Assembly: GCF_000718985.1 (NCBI RefSeq)
Contig: NZ_JODL01000008.1
Location: forward strand, 62,001-126,000
DNA: 64,000 nt
Reading direction: 5' to 3'
From: Streptomyces megasporus
GTDB lineage: Bacteria > Actinomycetota > Actinomycetes > Streptomycetales > Streptomycetaceae
Shown: positions 9,293 to 17,443 of the stretch, piece by piece
Layout: every line of letters starts with the position of its first letter
How positions within the stretch are numbered: the first letter of the stretch is position 1
Notes under the pieces: model-generated
Seen by the model: the letters and a program-made list of their open reading frames with translations, nothing else
The model's database searches: none
What the model was told of the DNA's origin: nothing
Position numbers and translations under genes: made by a program

Positions 9293-10009
9293 TCAGACGC
9301 CCGCGATGGACTGGATCCAGGACCGGTAGGCGGTCACGTTCGTGTACGCCGTGGTGGTCTGCCGGTCGCTGGTGGAGGCGACGCCGACCTGGACGCCGTT
9401 GGCCATCATCGGGCCGCCGGAGTCGCCGCCCGCGGTGATGCCGTCACCGCGCCGGGCGCAGATCGCCGAGCCGTTGTAGGCGTCACGGCACGCGCCGGTC
9501 ACGGTCACGTTCGCGACCTTCAGGTACTGGGACTGGCAGTTGGCCTCGGAACCGCACCGGGACGTCGCGCCCCAGCCGTAGACCTGCACGGTCTGGCCCA
9601 CCGACACCGTGCCCGGCTGTCCGAGACGCGCGTAGGTCGCCGAGACGGAGCGGTCGAGGCGGACCAGCGACAGGTCCGACGAGGAGTGGTTGTACACCTG
9701 GGTGCCGTTGGCGACGACGCCACCGCTGTGCTGGTCGAGGCTGCCGATGCGGAACGACAGCCCGCCGCCGCTGACGCAGTGCTTGGCGGTGAGGATCCAG
9801 GTGGGGGCGATGATCGTGGCGGAGCAGGTCTCCCTGCCGTTCGAGAACAGCCGGGCCGCCCAGGGCGCGTTCTGCGCGTACCCGCCGCCGATGATCGGCT
9901 GGGGTCCGCCACTGCCGGGCTGCTCCTTGGCCACGGCGGCCGTGGGGGCGAGGGTGAGCACGGCGAGCAGAGCGGCGATGAGGGTGGGAATCAGCCTGGT
10001 TATGCGCAA
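9293..10009 (-). CDS. Secreted trypsin-fold serine protease (S1 family)
   Basis: 238-aa secreted endopeptidase. A Sec signal peptide (about residues 1-27, ending AAVA) is followed by a short propeptide and a mature start at IIGG. The triad is visible as His in LTAKHC, Asp in SSDLSLVRL and Ser in GGDSGGP. Three cysteine pairs look possible, including the canonical pair around the His. The residue six before the catalytic Ser is Ile, not the Asp that gives trypsin its Lys/Arg specificity, so the specificity probably differs. It is monocistronic between a terminator hairpin and its own upstream region. Confidence 0.93.
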   Translation of the reverse strand: MRITRLIPTLIAALLAVLTLAPTAAVAKEQPGSGGPQPIIGGGYAQNAPWAARLFSNGRETCSATIIAPTWILTAKHCVSGGGLSFRIGSLDQHSGGVVANGTQVYNHSSSDLSLVRLDRSVSATYARLGQPGTVSVGQTVQVYGWGATSRCGSEANCQSQYLKVANVTVTGACRDAYNGSAICARRGDGITAGGDSGGPMMANGVQVGVASTSDRQTTTAYTNVTAYRSWIQSIAGV

Positions 10010-10349
10010 GGCTCCTCATTTCGAAAAGACACGCGAACATTGCGCGTGTGTTCTGTGGGGGAGCCACCAGGATTCCCGGTCGAGGACCGTTCTGGATAAT
10101 GCCGATCGGCGATAACACGGGGCTATCACCCCGGCGCGGTCGCGGAGTTCGCAGGTGGAACTCACAGGTGGACGCGCCGTCCGCGACCCCGGCGGAAGGC
10201 CGTTTCGCGCCGCCGCACGGGCCGCGCACGCCGGTGGTACGACGCGACAGACGTCCGTCACCCGGCCTCGAAAACCCGCACGGCCCGGCGCTCGTCTCCG
10301 TATCGAGCGCCGGGCGTCGTTCGTGACCGCCGTCGGGAGGTCGGTCGCC
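10010..10349. other. Intergenic: protease promoter side and ygfZ 3' side
   Basis: This 340-nt gap must contain the promoter of the minus-strand protease gene. Next to ygfZ it holds the hairpin at 10284-10314. I see no convincing small gene; the short reading frames here have no good ribosome site or recognisable sequence. Confidence 0.5.
10284..10314 (-). terminator. Terminator hairpin downstream of ygfZ
   Basis: Perfect 11-bp inverted repeat (CCCGGCGCTCG at 10284-10294 with its complement at 10304-10314) around a 9-nt loop, 36 nt beyond the ygfZ stop. It fits a factor-independent terminator for the minus-strand nur/ygfZ transcription. Confidence 0.6.
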
Positions 10350-11321
10350 CTACGGCTCGACGACGACCTCCTGGGCCGCCGCCGTGTCGCCCGCCAGCAG
10401 TTCGGCGTCCACGGGGACGTTCCGCTTCACCAGGGCCAGCGCGATCGGGCCCAGTTCGTGGTGGCGGGCGGAGGTGGTGACGAAGCCGAGCTGCCGCCCC
10501 TCCTCGCCGTCCGACGCCAGGCGGATGGGCGTGCCGTGGCCGGGCAGGTGCACCTCGCTGCCGTCCAGGTGGAGGAAGACCAGCCGGCGCGGCGGCCTCC
10601 CCAGGTTGTGGACGCGCGCCACGGTCTCCTGGCCCCGGTAGCAGCCCTTGTCCAGGTGGACGGCCGTGCCGATCCAGCCCACCTCGTGCGGGATCGTCCG
10701 GTGGTCGGTCTCCAGGCCCAGCCGCGGCCGGTGCGCCTCCACGCGCAGCGCCTCCAGGGCCAGCGCGCCGATCAACGGACCGTGGGAGGCGGCGAAGGAC
10801 TCCAGCTCGCCGCGCGGCAGGAACACGTCCCGCCCGTACGGCGTCTCGCGGACGACCGCGCCCTCGGGGGTCTCGGTGATGGAACCCGCCGGGAGGTGGA
10901 CCACGGCGTACTCGGCCGTCGCGTCCCGCACCTCGACCCGGTAGAAGAACTTCATGCTCTCCAGGTACGAGATCAGCGCCTCCTGGGTGCCCGGCTCGAC
11001 GTGGATCCACACCGTGGAGCCGTCGTCGACCAGGTAGAGCGCGTGCTCGACGTGGCCGTGGGGGGAGAGGATCAGCGCCTCCGTGGCGCGGCCGGGCTCC
11101 AACTCGCTCACGTGCTGGGTGAGCAGCAGGTGCAGCCAGCTCAGCCGGTCGGCGCCGGAGACCGTGACCACGCCGCGGTGCGAGAGGTCCACCAGTCCGC
11201 CGCCGTCCGCGAGGGTGCGCTGTTCACGGAAGAGGTCGCCGTAGTGCGCGGCGACGCCTTCGTCCGGCCCCTCGGCGGGGACGGCTCCGGGGAGCGACAG
11301 CAGAGGGCTCTTGTACGACAT
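10350..11321 (-). CDS. ygfZ: Folate-binding protein YgfZ
   Basis: 323-aa member of the YgfZ/GcvT-like family that helps assemble or repair iron-sulfur clusters in a tetrahydrofolate-dependent way. The family signature KGCYRGQE is present, followed by 'TVARVHNLGRPPRRLVFLHL'. The N-terminus ('GLVDLSHRGVVTVSGADRLSWLH') matches the GcvT-type folate fold. It follows nur by only 9 nt on the same strand, so the two are probably co-transcribed. The nur-ygfZ pairing is the one I remember from S. coelicolor. No odd features. Confidence 0.93.
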   Translation of the reverse strand: MSYKSPLLSLPGAVPAEGPDEGVAAHYGDLFREQRTLADGGGLVDLSHRGVVTVSGADRLSWLHLLLTQHVSELEPGRATEALILSPHGHVEHALYLVDDGSTVWIHVEPGTQEALISYLESMKFFYRVEVRDATAEYAVVHLPAGSITETPEGAVVRETPYGRDVFLPRGELESFAASHGPLIGALALEALRVEAHRPRLGLETDHRTIPHEVGWIGTAVHLDKGCYRGQETVARVHNLGRPPRRLVFLHLDGSEVHLPGHGTPIRLASDGEEGRQLGFVTTSARHHELGPIALALVKRNVPVDAELLAGDTAAAQEVVVEP

Positions 11322-11330
11322 GCGACCAGC

Positions 11331-11795
11331 CTACGGCTCCGGGTCGCCGGTGTTCCCGCCGCTCTCCTCGCCGTCCCGTTCCTCCGGGCAGTCCCGGCAC
11401 CGGCCGAAGATCGCGAAGTGCTTCATGTCGGTGTCGAAGCCGAACTTCTCCCGCAGCCGGTCGGTGAAGTCGGCGGCCAGCGACACGTCGGCCTCGATCA
11501 CCTTGCCGCAGTCCCGGCACACCAGGTGCATGTGGTCGTGCCGGTCGGCGAGGTGGTAGGTGGGAGCGCCGTGGCCCAGATGGGCGTGACTGACCAGCCC
11601 CAGCTCCTCCAACAGCTCCAACGTGCGGTAGACGGTGGAGATGTTCACGCTCCCCGCCGTGCGCCGCACCTCGGCGAGGATGTCGTCCGGGGTGGAGTGC
11701 TCCAGCTTGTCCACGGCCTCCAGCACGAGCTGGCGCTGCGGCGTCAGCCGGTATCCGCGTCTGCGTAGGTCGCTCTGCCAGTCGGTGCTCACCAC
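11331..11795 (-). CDS. nur: Nickel-responsive Fur-family regulator Nur
   Basis: 154-aa metalloregulator. A winged helix (about residues 10-80, 'NISTVYRTLELLEELGLVSH') is followed by a metal-binding dimerisation domain. Every histidine described for S. coelicolor Nur is at the same number: H33, H70, H72, H86, H88, H90 and H126. The two CxxC pairs of the structural site are also present (CRDC at 93-96, CRDC at 133-136). Nur with nickel represses nickel uptake and the iron SOD gene. No such target lies in this window. The assignment rests on these positions and the ygfZ neighbour. Confidence 0.9.
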   Translation of the reverse strand: MVSTDWQSDLRRRGYRLTPQRQLVLEAVDKLEHSTPDDILAEVRRTAGSVNISTVYRTLELLEELGLVSHAHLGHGAPTYHLADRHDHMHLVCRDCGKVIEADVSLAADFTDRLREKFGFDTDMKHFAIFGRCRDCPEERDGEESGGNTGDPEP

Positions 11796-11891
11796 ACGGC
11801 CAGTGTAGGAGGAGGGCCGCCGGAGATGGGGCGTACGAGGAGCGAATCCCGGGGCCGCGGTCGGAGCCGCCGGCCGAACCCCTCGGGCCGA

Positions 11892-12461
11892 CTACTTGAA
11901 GAAGGCGATCCCGTCGTCCGGGAGGTCCTTGAGGTCCTTCGCCCACTCGCTCGGGTCGACGACCTTCTTCAGGTGGGCCGACATGTACGGGCGCAGCGGG
12001 CGGTCGGGGTCGGGGGTGGCCAGCTCGCCCACCCACATCAGGTCGCCCTTGACGTAGCCGTACAGGCGCTTCCCGCCGGAGTACTCGCCGGCGGAGGCGA
12101 GCCGGGCGACGGCGTCCGTGGCCAGGTCGATCTGGGGCTTCTTCTCGGCCATCTCGCCGTACCAGACCTCGGCGATGCCCCGGTCGCGGACCATGACGAC
12201 CTCGATCTTGCGGTCGGAGTCGATCCGCCAGTAGCCGGTCTCGGTCTCCAGGGGGCTGACCTTCTCGCCCTTGGAGTCCAGCTCCCAGCTATGCGAGACG
12301 TACTCCAGGAAGTCCCGGCCGTCGTGGGTGAAGGTGACCTCCTGCCCGAAGTTGCACTGCTCGCGCCCGGGGAAGTCGGCGACGCCCACTCCCGTCCAGT
12401 TGCCGAGGAGGAAGGCGAGGGGCACGAGGTCCGGGTGGAGGTCGGACGGGATCTCGATCAT
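11892..12461 (-). CDS. Nitrobindin-like / FABP-type beta-barrel protein
   Basis: 189-aa protein of the nitrobindin (THAP4-like, former DUF1794) family. It has the hallmark GNWTGVGVADFPG near the N-terminus and 'ETGYWRI' and 'EVWYGEMAEKKPQIDL' in later strands. Known members bind ferric heme and can isomerise peroxynitrite; others were annotated as fatty-acid-binding-like. No signal peptide is seen, so it is cytoplasmic. It stands alone, upstream of nur on the same strand with a 96-nt gap. Heme binding is inferred from the family, not shown here. Confidence 0.85.
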   Translation of the reverse strand: MIEIPSDLHPDLVPLAFLLGNWTGVGVADFPGREQCNFGQEVTFTHDGRDFLEYVSHSWELDSKGEKVSPLETETGYWRIDSDRKIEVVMVRDRGIAEVWYGEMAEKKPQIDLATDAVARLASAGEYSGGKRLYGYVKGDLMWVGELATPDPDRPLRPYMSAHLKKVVDPSEWAKDLKDLPDDGIAFFK

Positions 12462-12526
12462 GGATGCTCAGACGATCTGTCGAGGGCGTGACGGACGGGA
12501 CGGCGGCCGGTCGGCCTGGGCGAGGG

Positions 12527-12628
12527 TCAGCGCTGGCCCTGGTAGAGCTTCTTCACGGTCAGACCCATGAACGCCAGCACGCCGATGCAGACCAGGACCA
12601 GCAGGGCGGTGAAGAATGCCTCAAGCAC
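12527..12628 (-). CDS. Small single-pass membrane protein (33 aa)
   Basis: GTG at 12628 with GAGGAG about 9 nt upstream. The product is almost entirely one hydrophobic helix ('FFTALLVLVCIGVLAFMGLT') followed by a basic tail ending LYQGQR. A small membrane peptide of this shape at this locus is, as far as I remember, conserved in streptomycetes, but I know no function. It lies between the nitrobindin-like gene and the three-gene membrane cluster, all on the minus strand. The hydrophobic helix plus the ribosome site make a real gene likely. Confidence 0.65.
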   Translation of the reverse strand: MLEAFFTALLVLVCIGVLAFMGLTVKKLYQGQR

Positions 12629-12782
12629 GGGAGCGCTCCTCGCTTCGCATGTGACGAACGGGCCGGTGGACGGCCCGCGACCGAGTCTAGTCGGCCCGTG
12701 GCGGGGCGACGCTGTGAGGTGCGCCGCCCCGTCGCGGAACCGGCCTTCGCACGCTCGGGCGAGCCGGCCGGAGGAGGCGGGA

Positions 12783-13769
12783 TCAGCCCAGGAGCTGGGC
12801 TTGAAGGATCACCGTCTGCCAGTACGGCACGGCGGGGGCCGTGCCCTCCCGGGACTGGACGACCAGGGCGAGGGTGTCCCCGGCGAGCAGGTAGGCGTGA
12901 CGGGTGTGGGTCTTCCCGCGCGGCTTCGCCTCGTCGTAGGAGTACACCAGGACGTTCTCCGGGCGGGCGTGGATCGGCCACTCCTCGTCGAGCACCGACT
13001 CAGGGGCCTCGGCCAGGTCCATGCCGGGGGTGGTTCCTCCGGCCAGGGCCTCGGCGTGGAAGTAGTGGGCGGCGGTGCCGCTGTTGAACCGCAGCAGGTG
13101 GACGCTCGTGCGGGTGCCGTCCGGCATCGTCCAGCCGCGGGCGGCGATGTGCCGCACGGCGTCGTCCACCAGCCGCTGCCGCAGCGCCTCGCCGTCGTCC
13201 TTCCCGTAGAGCCCGGTGTAGTCCTCGATCGTGACCCAGCCGCCCTTCGGCGAGGGCAGCCCCTCGTCCTCCTTCGCGCCCTCGGGTGCCGGGAGCAGCA
13301 GGTCGCGGAGGTCGGCGTGGTGGATCTCGGCGATGTTTCCCGATGTGAAGGGGCGCGGGGAGCCCGAGGGGAGGGCGGGCAGCGTGAGTTCCGGGTACTC
13401 CCAGCGTCCGTCGTTCTCGGTGGCCAGGCCGGGCACCTCGTGGCGTTCCATCCGGGTGATGCCGTAGGCGGTGCCCGCGCAGAACACGCCGAAGGCGGCC
13501 ACGACGGCCGTCCACCGTCCGACGGCCCGCAGGACGCGGGTGGAGGGGCGACGGCGCGGCGACGGGGGCGGGGCGTGGAGATCGGGCGCCCGGAACGGCG
13601 CGGTGGCGGCCCCGGCGTCCTCCGCGCCGGCGGGGGGCTCGACCGTCTCCGTCAGGGCCGTCGGAGCCGTCGGGGCCGCCTGGTCCGCCGGGGCGGTCGG
13701 GGTGGTCGGGGCGGTCGGGGTGGAGTCGTCCCGGACGCGCTCCGGCTCGTTGGTCACGCACTCGGTCAT
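12783..13769 (-). CDS. Membrane-anchored protein of unknown function (third of trio)
   Basis: 328-aa protein. A Thr/Ala/Pro-rich cytoplasmic N-terminus of about 85 residues leads into a single membrane helix ('WTAVVAAFGVFCAGTAYGI') and an extracytoplasmic domain with 'LRDLLLPAPEGAKEDEG' and 'GKTHTRHAYLLAGDTLALV'. Its ATG at 13769 overlaps the stop of the preceding gene by 4 nt. The layout (disordered tail, one helix, 'LRDLL/LRELL..P.GA' segment) is shared with the gene at 14569, suggesting paralogy. Not assigned to a known family. Confidence 0.88.
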   Translation of the reverse strand: MTECVTNEPERVRDDSTPTAPTTPTAPADQAAPTAPTALTETVEPPAGAEDAGAATAPFRAPDLHAPPPSPRRRPSTRVLRAVGRWTAVVAAFGVFCAGTAYGITRMERHEVPGLATENDGRWEYPELTLPALPSGSPRPFTSGNIAEIHHADLRDLLLPAPEGAKEDEGLPSPKGGWVTIEDYTGLYGKDDGEALRQRLVDDAVRHIAARGWTMPDGTRTSVHLLRFNSGTAAHYFHAEALAGGTTPGMDLAEAPESVLDEEWPIHARPENVLVYSYDEAKPRGKTHTRHAYLLAGDTLALVVQSREGTAPAVPYWQTVILQAQLLG

Positions 13770-14572
13770 ATGTACTCCCCCGGGGATTCCAGGTGGTCGA
13801 GCTGGTCCTTCAGCAGCTCGGCGGCGTCCTTCTTCGGGAAGGGCTTGGTGCCGTCCACGGAGTAGGAGACCAACAGCTCGCCCTGGTGGGCCGTGCAGAA
13901 CATCGACTCCAGGTCGGTCTCGTCGTCCTTGGGCGGCAGGAAGCACTCGGCGTTCTCGTGCCCCTTGATCCTCGGCCCGTCGCGGAAGACCGACAGCGCG
14001 TCGAGCAGCTCGGACCGGAATCCGCTCATGTCCCGGACGGCCTTCTCGTTCGTCATCCGGGCGATCTGGATCTCGGCGACGAAACCGTGGGTGTCCGACA
14101 CGTACGAGCGCATCACCACGCCCTGGAGGCGCAGTTTGTCGACGTACTCGCGGTGTTCCCGCCGCTGCTTGGGGGGCAGCCCCCTGCCGCTCTCCTCCAT
14201 CAGGGCCCGGGCCTGCCTGCCGCTCAGTTCCGCGTCGTTGCCGAACTCGGCGATGTCCGGGCCGAGGGCGAAGTAATCGGGCACCGGGAGCAGCTTCTTC
14301 CGCAGCGCGCTGTCGGAGCGCCCCTTCTCGGGGTCCTGGACGGGGTCGTCGTCCGAGGGGGTCTTCGCCGGCTTCTTCCAGGCCTCGGCGGGGGCCGAGC
14401 GGTCGGCGCCGTCCACGACCCTCTTGGTGTAGGCGAGGCCGCCGCCCACCGCGCCGAGGACCAGGAGGGCGGCCAGGGCCGGCAGGAGGGCGCGACGGGA
14501 CCGGCCCGCCTTCGGGTGCGGCTCGCCGTGGGGTTCGGATGTGGTCCCGGTGCCGTTCTCCGGTTCGTTCAC
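13766..14572 (-). CDS. Membrane-anchored protein of unknown function (second of trio)
   Basis: 268 aa with a GTG start at 14572 overlapping the upstream stop (GTGA). It has a short polar N-terminus, a membrane helix ('ALLPALAALLVLGAVGGGLAY') and an outer domain with 'LLPVPDYFALGPDIAEFGND' and a pair of cysteines (ECFLPP, MFCTAHQ) that could form a disulfide. It is coupled on both sides to its neighbours by 4-nt overlaps, so the three products are probably made in fixed proportion and may work together at the cell surface. Family not recognised. Confidence 0.87.
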   Translation of the reverse strand: MNEPENGTGTTSEPHGEPHPKAGRSRRALLPALAALLVLGAVGGGLAYTKRVVDGADRSAPAEAWKKPAKTPSDDDPVQDPEKGRSDSALRKKLLPVPDYFALGPDIAEFGNDAELSGRQARALMEESGRGLPPKQRREHREYVDKLRLQGVVMRSYVSDTHGFVAEIQIARMTNEKAVRDMSGFRSELLDALSVFRDGPRIKGHENAECFLPPKDDETDLESMFCTAHQGELLVSYSVDGTKPFPKKDAAELLKDQLDHLESPGEYI

Positions 14573-15414
14573 AGCCGCTCCAGTTGGCGCTCGCCGAGGG
14601 TTCTGATGTCCCGCTCGCTGATCGGTTCGGTGTCGTGGATCCAGACGTCCATCACGATGTCCCCGCGCTGGGCGATGGCCCGGGTCCGGTACATCGGGAG
14701 GTAGCCCGGCTCGCGCGTGGGTCGGTCGTAGACGTAGTACCGGCCGTTGCTCGAGCCCTTCAGGGGCTTGCCCTCGTTGCCCGCGTGCTCGTCGTCGGGC
14801 ATGTACGCCTGTTGGCCGTTGAGGAAGGGGAGAGCGGCGCGTTTGTGGTCCTCCCGGAACTGGACGAGCCTGATGTCCACCGTCCGGTACCGGCCCTCCT
14901 CCCAGGAGACGGCCGCGACACGGCGCAGCCCCTCGTCCTGGGCCAGGTGGGTGAACATGTAGTCGGGGTGGTCGAACTCCAGGGCGTAGGCGGACGGGGA
15001 GAGCCAGCCGTCGTCGTCGGGGACCAGGTCCGGCTCCCGTGCGCCCTTGGGCTGCTTCACGAGCAGCTCGCGCAGGTCGCCGTCCGTCCTCACCCGCCGG
15101 TCCTCCTCGGCGGTGAGCGGTTCGGGCTCCCGGTCCTTCGGCAGCGGCTTCTTCGGGTACGACAGCTCGGCCTGGGACAGCGGCGGCAGCGGTGTGGGGT
15201 CGCGGTCGGCCTGCACGGTGTAGCCGACGGCCGTACCGGCGACGGTGCCGAGCAGCGCGGCGCAGGCGATCAGCAGGGCGGTACGGCCGCGGCGGCGCGT
15301 CGGGGCGGGGGTCGCGGCGGTCTCGGGTGTCTCGGGAGCGCCGGACCCGGCCTGCGGCGGGTGCTCCGGCGGGGGACCGGAGGGCTCCGCCGGGGGCGGC
15401 GGGAACGCGGACAT
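14569..15414 (-). CDS. Membrane-anchored protein of unknown function (first of trio)
   Basis: 281 aa, first gene of the three-gene overlapping cluster. A Pro-rich cytoplasmic tail of about 40 residues is followed by a helix ('ALLIACAALLGTVAGTAVGY') and an outer domain containing 'DLRELLVKQPKGAREPDL' and 'DDDGWLSPSAYALEF', which parallels the third gene of the trio. It is divergent from the DsrE-family gene. A perfect inverted repeat lies 20 nt upstream of its start and may control one or both directions. Function unknown. Confidence 0.87.
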   Translation of the reverse strand: MSAFPPPPAEPSGPPPEHPPQAGSGAPETPETAATPAPTRRRGRTALLIACAALLGTVAGTAVGYTVQADRDPTPLPPLSQAELSYPKKPLPKDREPEPLTAEEDRRVRTDGDLRELLVKQPKGAREPDLVPDDDGWLSPSAYALEFDHPDYMFTHLAQDEGLRRVAAVSWEEGRYRTVDIRLVQFREDHKRAALPFLNGQQAYMPDDEHAGNEGKPLKGSSNGRYYVYDRPTREPGYLPMYRTRAIAQRGDIVMDVWIHDTEPISERDIRTLGERQLERL

Positions 15415-15433
15415 GGGGTGTCACCTCGCACTT

Positions 15434-15453
15434 CTTGTCAGTTCACTGACAAG
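15434..15453. promoter_or_regulatory. Perfect inverted repeat in divergent promoter region
   Basis: CTTGTCAG at 15434-15441 is repeated as CTGACAAG at 15446-15453 with a 4-nt spacer. It lies 20 nt upstream of the trio start and 68 nt upstream of the DsrE gene. The size and symmetry fit a TetR-type dimeric operator. No regulator gene is adjacent. Confidence 0.5.
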
Positions 15454-15521
15454 AGCGGAGGACGGAAGGTTGTGCCCCTGCCGATCACGATCGGATTGCG
15501 GTACGGACTACCGTGGGGCGC

Positions 15522-15890
15522 ATGGCTGACTCGAAGAAGCTCGTGATCAAGGTGACGGCCGGGGCGGACGCGCCCGAGCGGTGCTCGCAGGCCTTCACGG
15601 TGGCCGCGGTGGCCGTGGCCGGCGGGGTGGAGGTGTCGCTCTGGCTGACCGGCGAGTCGGCGTGGTTCGCGCTGCCGGGACGGGCGGCCGAGTTCGAACT
15701 GCCGCACTCCGCGCCGCTGCCGGAGCTGATCGACGGCATCCTGGCGGGCGGACGGGTCACGCTGTGCACCCAGTGCGCGGCGCGACGCGACATCGAGGAG
15801 AAGGACGTGATCGAGGGCGTGCGCATCGCCGGGGCGCAGGTCTTCGTCAGCGAGATCATGGGCGAGGGCGTGCAGGCGCTCGTCTACTGA
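15522..15890 (+). CDS. DsrE-family sulfur-relay-like protein
   Basis: 122-aa soluble protein. The N-terminus 'KKLVIKVTAGADAPERC' and the 'CTQCAARR' motif at about residues 86-93 fit the DsrE/DsrF-like fold, whose members carry or transfer sulfane sulfur on a cysteine. ATG 15522 is preferred over GTG 15513. It lies next to a DUF1416 gene and the rhodanese gene sseA on the opposite strand, all of them sulfur-related. A role in sulfur trafficking is inferred from family and neighbourhood. Confidence 0.83.
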   Translation: MADSKKLVIKVTAGADAPERCSQAFTVAAVAVAGGVEVSLWLTGESAWFALPGRAAEFELPHSAPLPELIDGILAGGRVTLCTQCAARRDIEEKDVIEGVRIAGAQVFVSEIMGEGVQALVY

Positions 15891-15998
15891 CCCGCCGCCG
15901 ACGCACCGTCCGCGCTCCCTCGGGGACGGCTGCGGGACGACTCCGGGGAGACCCCGGGAAGGCCCCGAGAAGGCTCCGAGCGGGGGCGGCGGACGAGC

Positions 15999-16047
15999 AC
16001 GGAGGCCGCGCCCGATGGTGTCCAACCCTCGTGGGCGCGGCCTCCGT
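15999..16047. terminator. Terminator hairpin between convergent sulfur genes
   Basis: Perfect 15-bp inverted repeat (15999-16013 with 16033-16047) around a 19-nt loop, between the convergent DsrE-family and DUF1416 genes. It probably works in both directions. Confidence 0.65.
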
Positions 16048-16099
16048 ACGCTCGCGGCGGCGGCCCCTCACCGCCGGGCCGCCGCCGTGGTCACCGCCG

Positions 16100-16387
16100 T
16101 CACACGGCGATGGCGACCTCCGTCAGACCGCCCTTCTGGGCGACGACGGTGCGGTCCGCCTTGCCGCCGGGCACCAGCGCACGCACGGTCCAGGTGCCCT
16201 CGGCCGCGTAGAAGCGGAACTGGCCGGTGGCGGAGGTCGGAACCTCGGCCGTGAACTCGCCGGTGCTGTCCAGAAGACGGACGTACCCGGTGACGGGCTC
16301 GCCGTCGCGGGTCACCTGGCCCTGGATCGTCGTCTCGCCGGGCCTGATGGTGGAGGCGTCAGGACCGCCTGCCTGGGCTCCGCACAT
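16100..16387 (-). CDS. DUF1416 domain protein (SseC-like)
   Basis: 95-aa protein starting MCGAQAGG, with a transthyretin/CNA-like beta-sandwich feel ('TIQGQVTRDGEPVTGYVRLL', 'FRFYAAEGTWTVRALVPGG'). Actinobacterial DUF1416 genes commonly follow the thiosulfate sulfurtransferase gene, as here (57-nt gap), and are presumed to act with it. The cysteine at position 2 may matter. It is likely in one transcript with sseA and hence under the cysteine leader. Biochemical function unknown. Confidence 0.88.
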   Translation of the reverse strand: MCGAQAGGPDASTIRPGETTIQGQVTRDGEPVTGYVRLLDSTGEFTAEVPTSATGQFRFYAAEGTWTVRALVPGGKADRTVVAQKGGLTEVAIAV

Positions 16388-16444
16388 GTCTCGGTGCTCT
16401 TCCTTCTCTGCTGGGAAGTGGAGGAGTGGATCGGGGAACGCGGC

Positions 16445-17287
16445 TCAGTTGTCGCCGGGGCCGAGCTCGATCGGCACGCCCACCAGCGAGCCGTACTCGG
16501 TCCAGGAGCCGTCGTAGTTCTTGACGTTCTCCTGGCCCAGCAGCTCGCGGAGCACGAACCAGGTGAGCGAGGAGCGCTCGCCGATGCGGCACAGGGCGAT
16601 GGTGTCCTTGGAGAAGTCGACGCCCGCCTCCTCGTAGAGGGCCTTCAGCTCCTCGTCCGACTTGAAGGTGCCGTCGTCGTTGGCGTTCTTCGACCACGGG
16701 ATGTTGCGGGAGGTCGGGATGTGGCCGGGACGCTGCGACTGCTCCTGCGGCAGGTGGGCCGGGGCGAGCAGCTTGCCGCTGAACTCGTCGGGGGAGCGGA
16801 CGTCCACCAGGTTCTTCTTGCCGATCGCGTCGAGGACCTCGTCGCGGAAGGCGCGGATGGAGGCGTCCTGCTCCTTCGCCTTGTACTCGGTCTTCGGGCG
16901 GGACGGGACCTCGGTGACCAGCTCGCGGGCGTCCAGCTCCCACTTCTTGCGGCCGCCGTCGAGGAGCTTCACGTCCTGGTGGCCGTAGAGCTTGAAGTAC
17001 CAGTAGGCGTAGGCCGCGAACCAGTTGTTGTTGCCGCCGTAGAGGACGACGGTGTCGTCGTTGGAGATGCCCTTCTCGGACAGCAGCTCCTCGAAGCCGG
17101 CCTTGTCGACGAAGTCACGGCGCACCGGGTCCTGGAGCTCGGTCTTCCAGTCGATCCGGATGGCGTTCTTGATGTGGTTCTTCTCGTAGGCCGTGGTGTC
17201 CTCGTCGACCTCGACGATGACCACCTTGGGGTCGTCGAGGTGCGCCTCGACCCAGTCGGCGTCCACCAGGACGTCACTGCGACTCAT
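16445..17287 (-). CDS. sseA: Thiosulfate sulfurtransferase (two-domain rhodanese)
   Basis: 280-aa enzyme that moves sulfane sulfur from thiosulfate to a thiophilic acceptor. It has two rhodanese domains: an inactive N-terminal one ('VVLYGGNNNWFAAYAYW') and a catalytic C-terminal one with the persulfide-forming Cys at residue 233 in the loop CRIGERS. The start ATG at 17287 has GGAGGAGAG before it. It also appears under the names cysA/cysA2 in actinobacteria. It lies 156 nt downstream of a leader peptide ORF, suggesting cysteine-dependent attenuation, and is followed by DUF1416. Confidence 0.94.
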   Translation of the reverse strand: MSRSDVLVDADWVEAHLDDPKVVIVEVDEDTTAYEKNHIKNAIRIDWKTELQDPVRRDFVDKAGFEELLSEKGISNDDTVVLYGGNNNWFAAYAYWYFKLYGHQDVKLLDGGRKKWELDARELVTEVPSRPKTEYKAKEQDASIRAFRDEVLDAIGKKNLVDVRSPDEFSGKLLAPAHLPQEQSQRPGHIPTSRNIPWSKNANDDGTFKSDEELKALYEEAGVDFSKDTIALCRIGERSSLTWFVLRELLGQENVKNYDGSWTEYGSLVGVPIELGPGDN

Positions 17288-17443
17288 GTCTCTCCTCCGG
17301 AGGGCAGTTCAGGGGGTGTGCTGGGAGTGCGTGCGTGACGGCGCCGGGCGCCGGCGGGCACGCACGGTGCTGTACGTCGCGGAGCGGGACAGCGGGACGG
17401 TGCGCGGCTGCGGTCCGGGCTACGGAGGCACCGAGGTCAGCCG

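Noticed and set aside
5613..10099. Very long open frames 5613-8609 (minus) and 6248-10099 (plus)
   Set aside because: Both overlap the ATPase and FtsX permease genes, whose motifs and codon bias are clear; the long frames result from GC-rich DNA with few stops.
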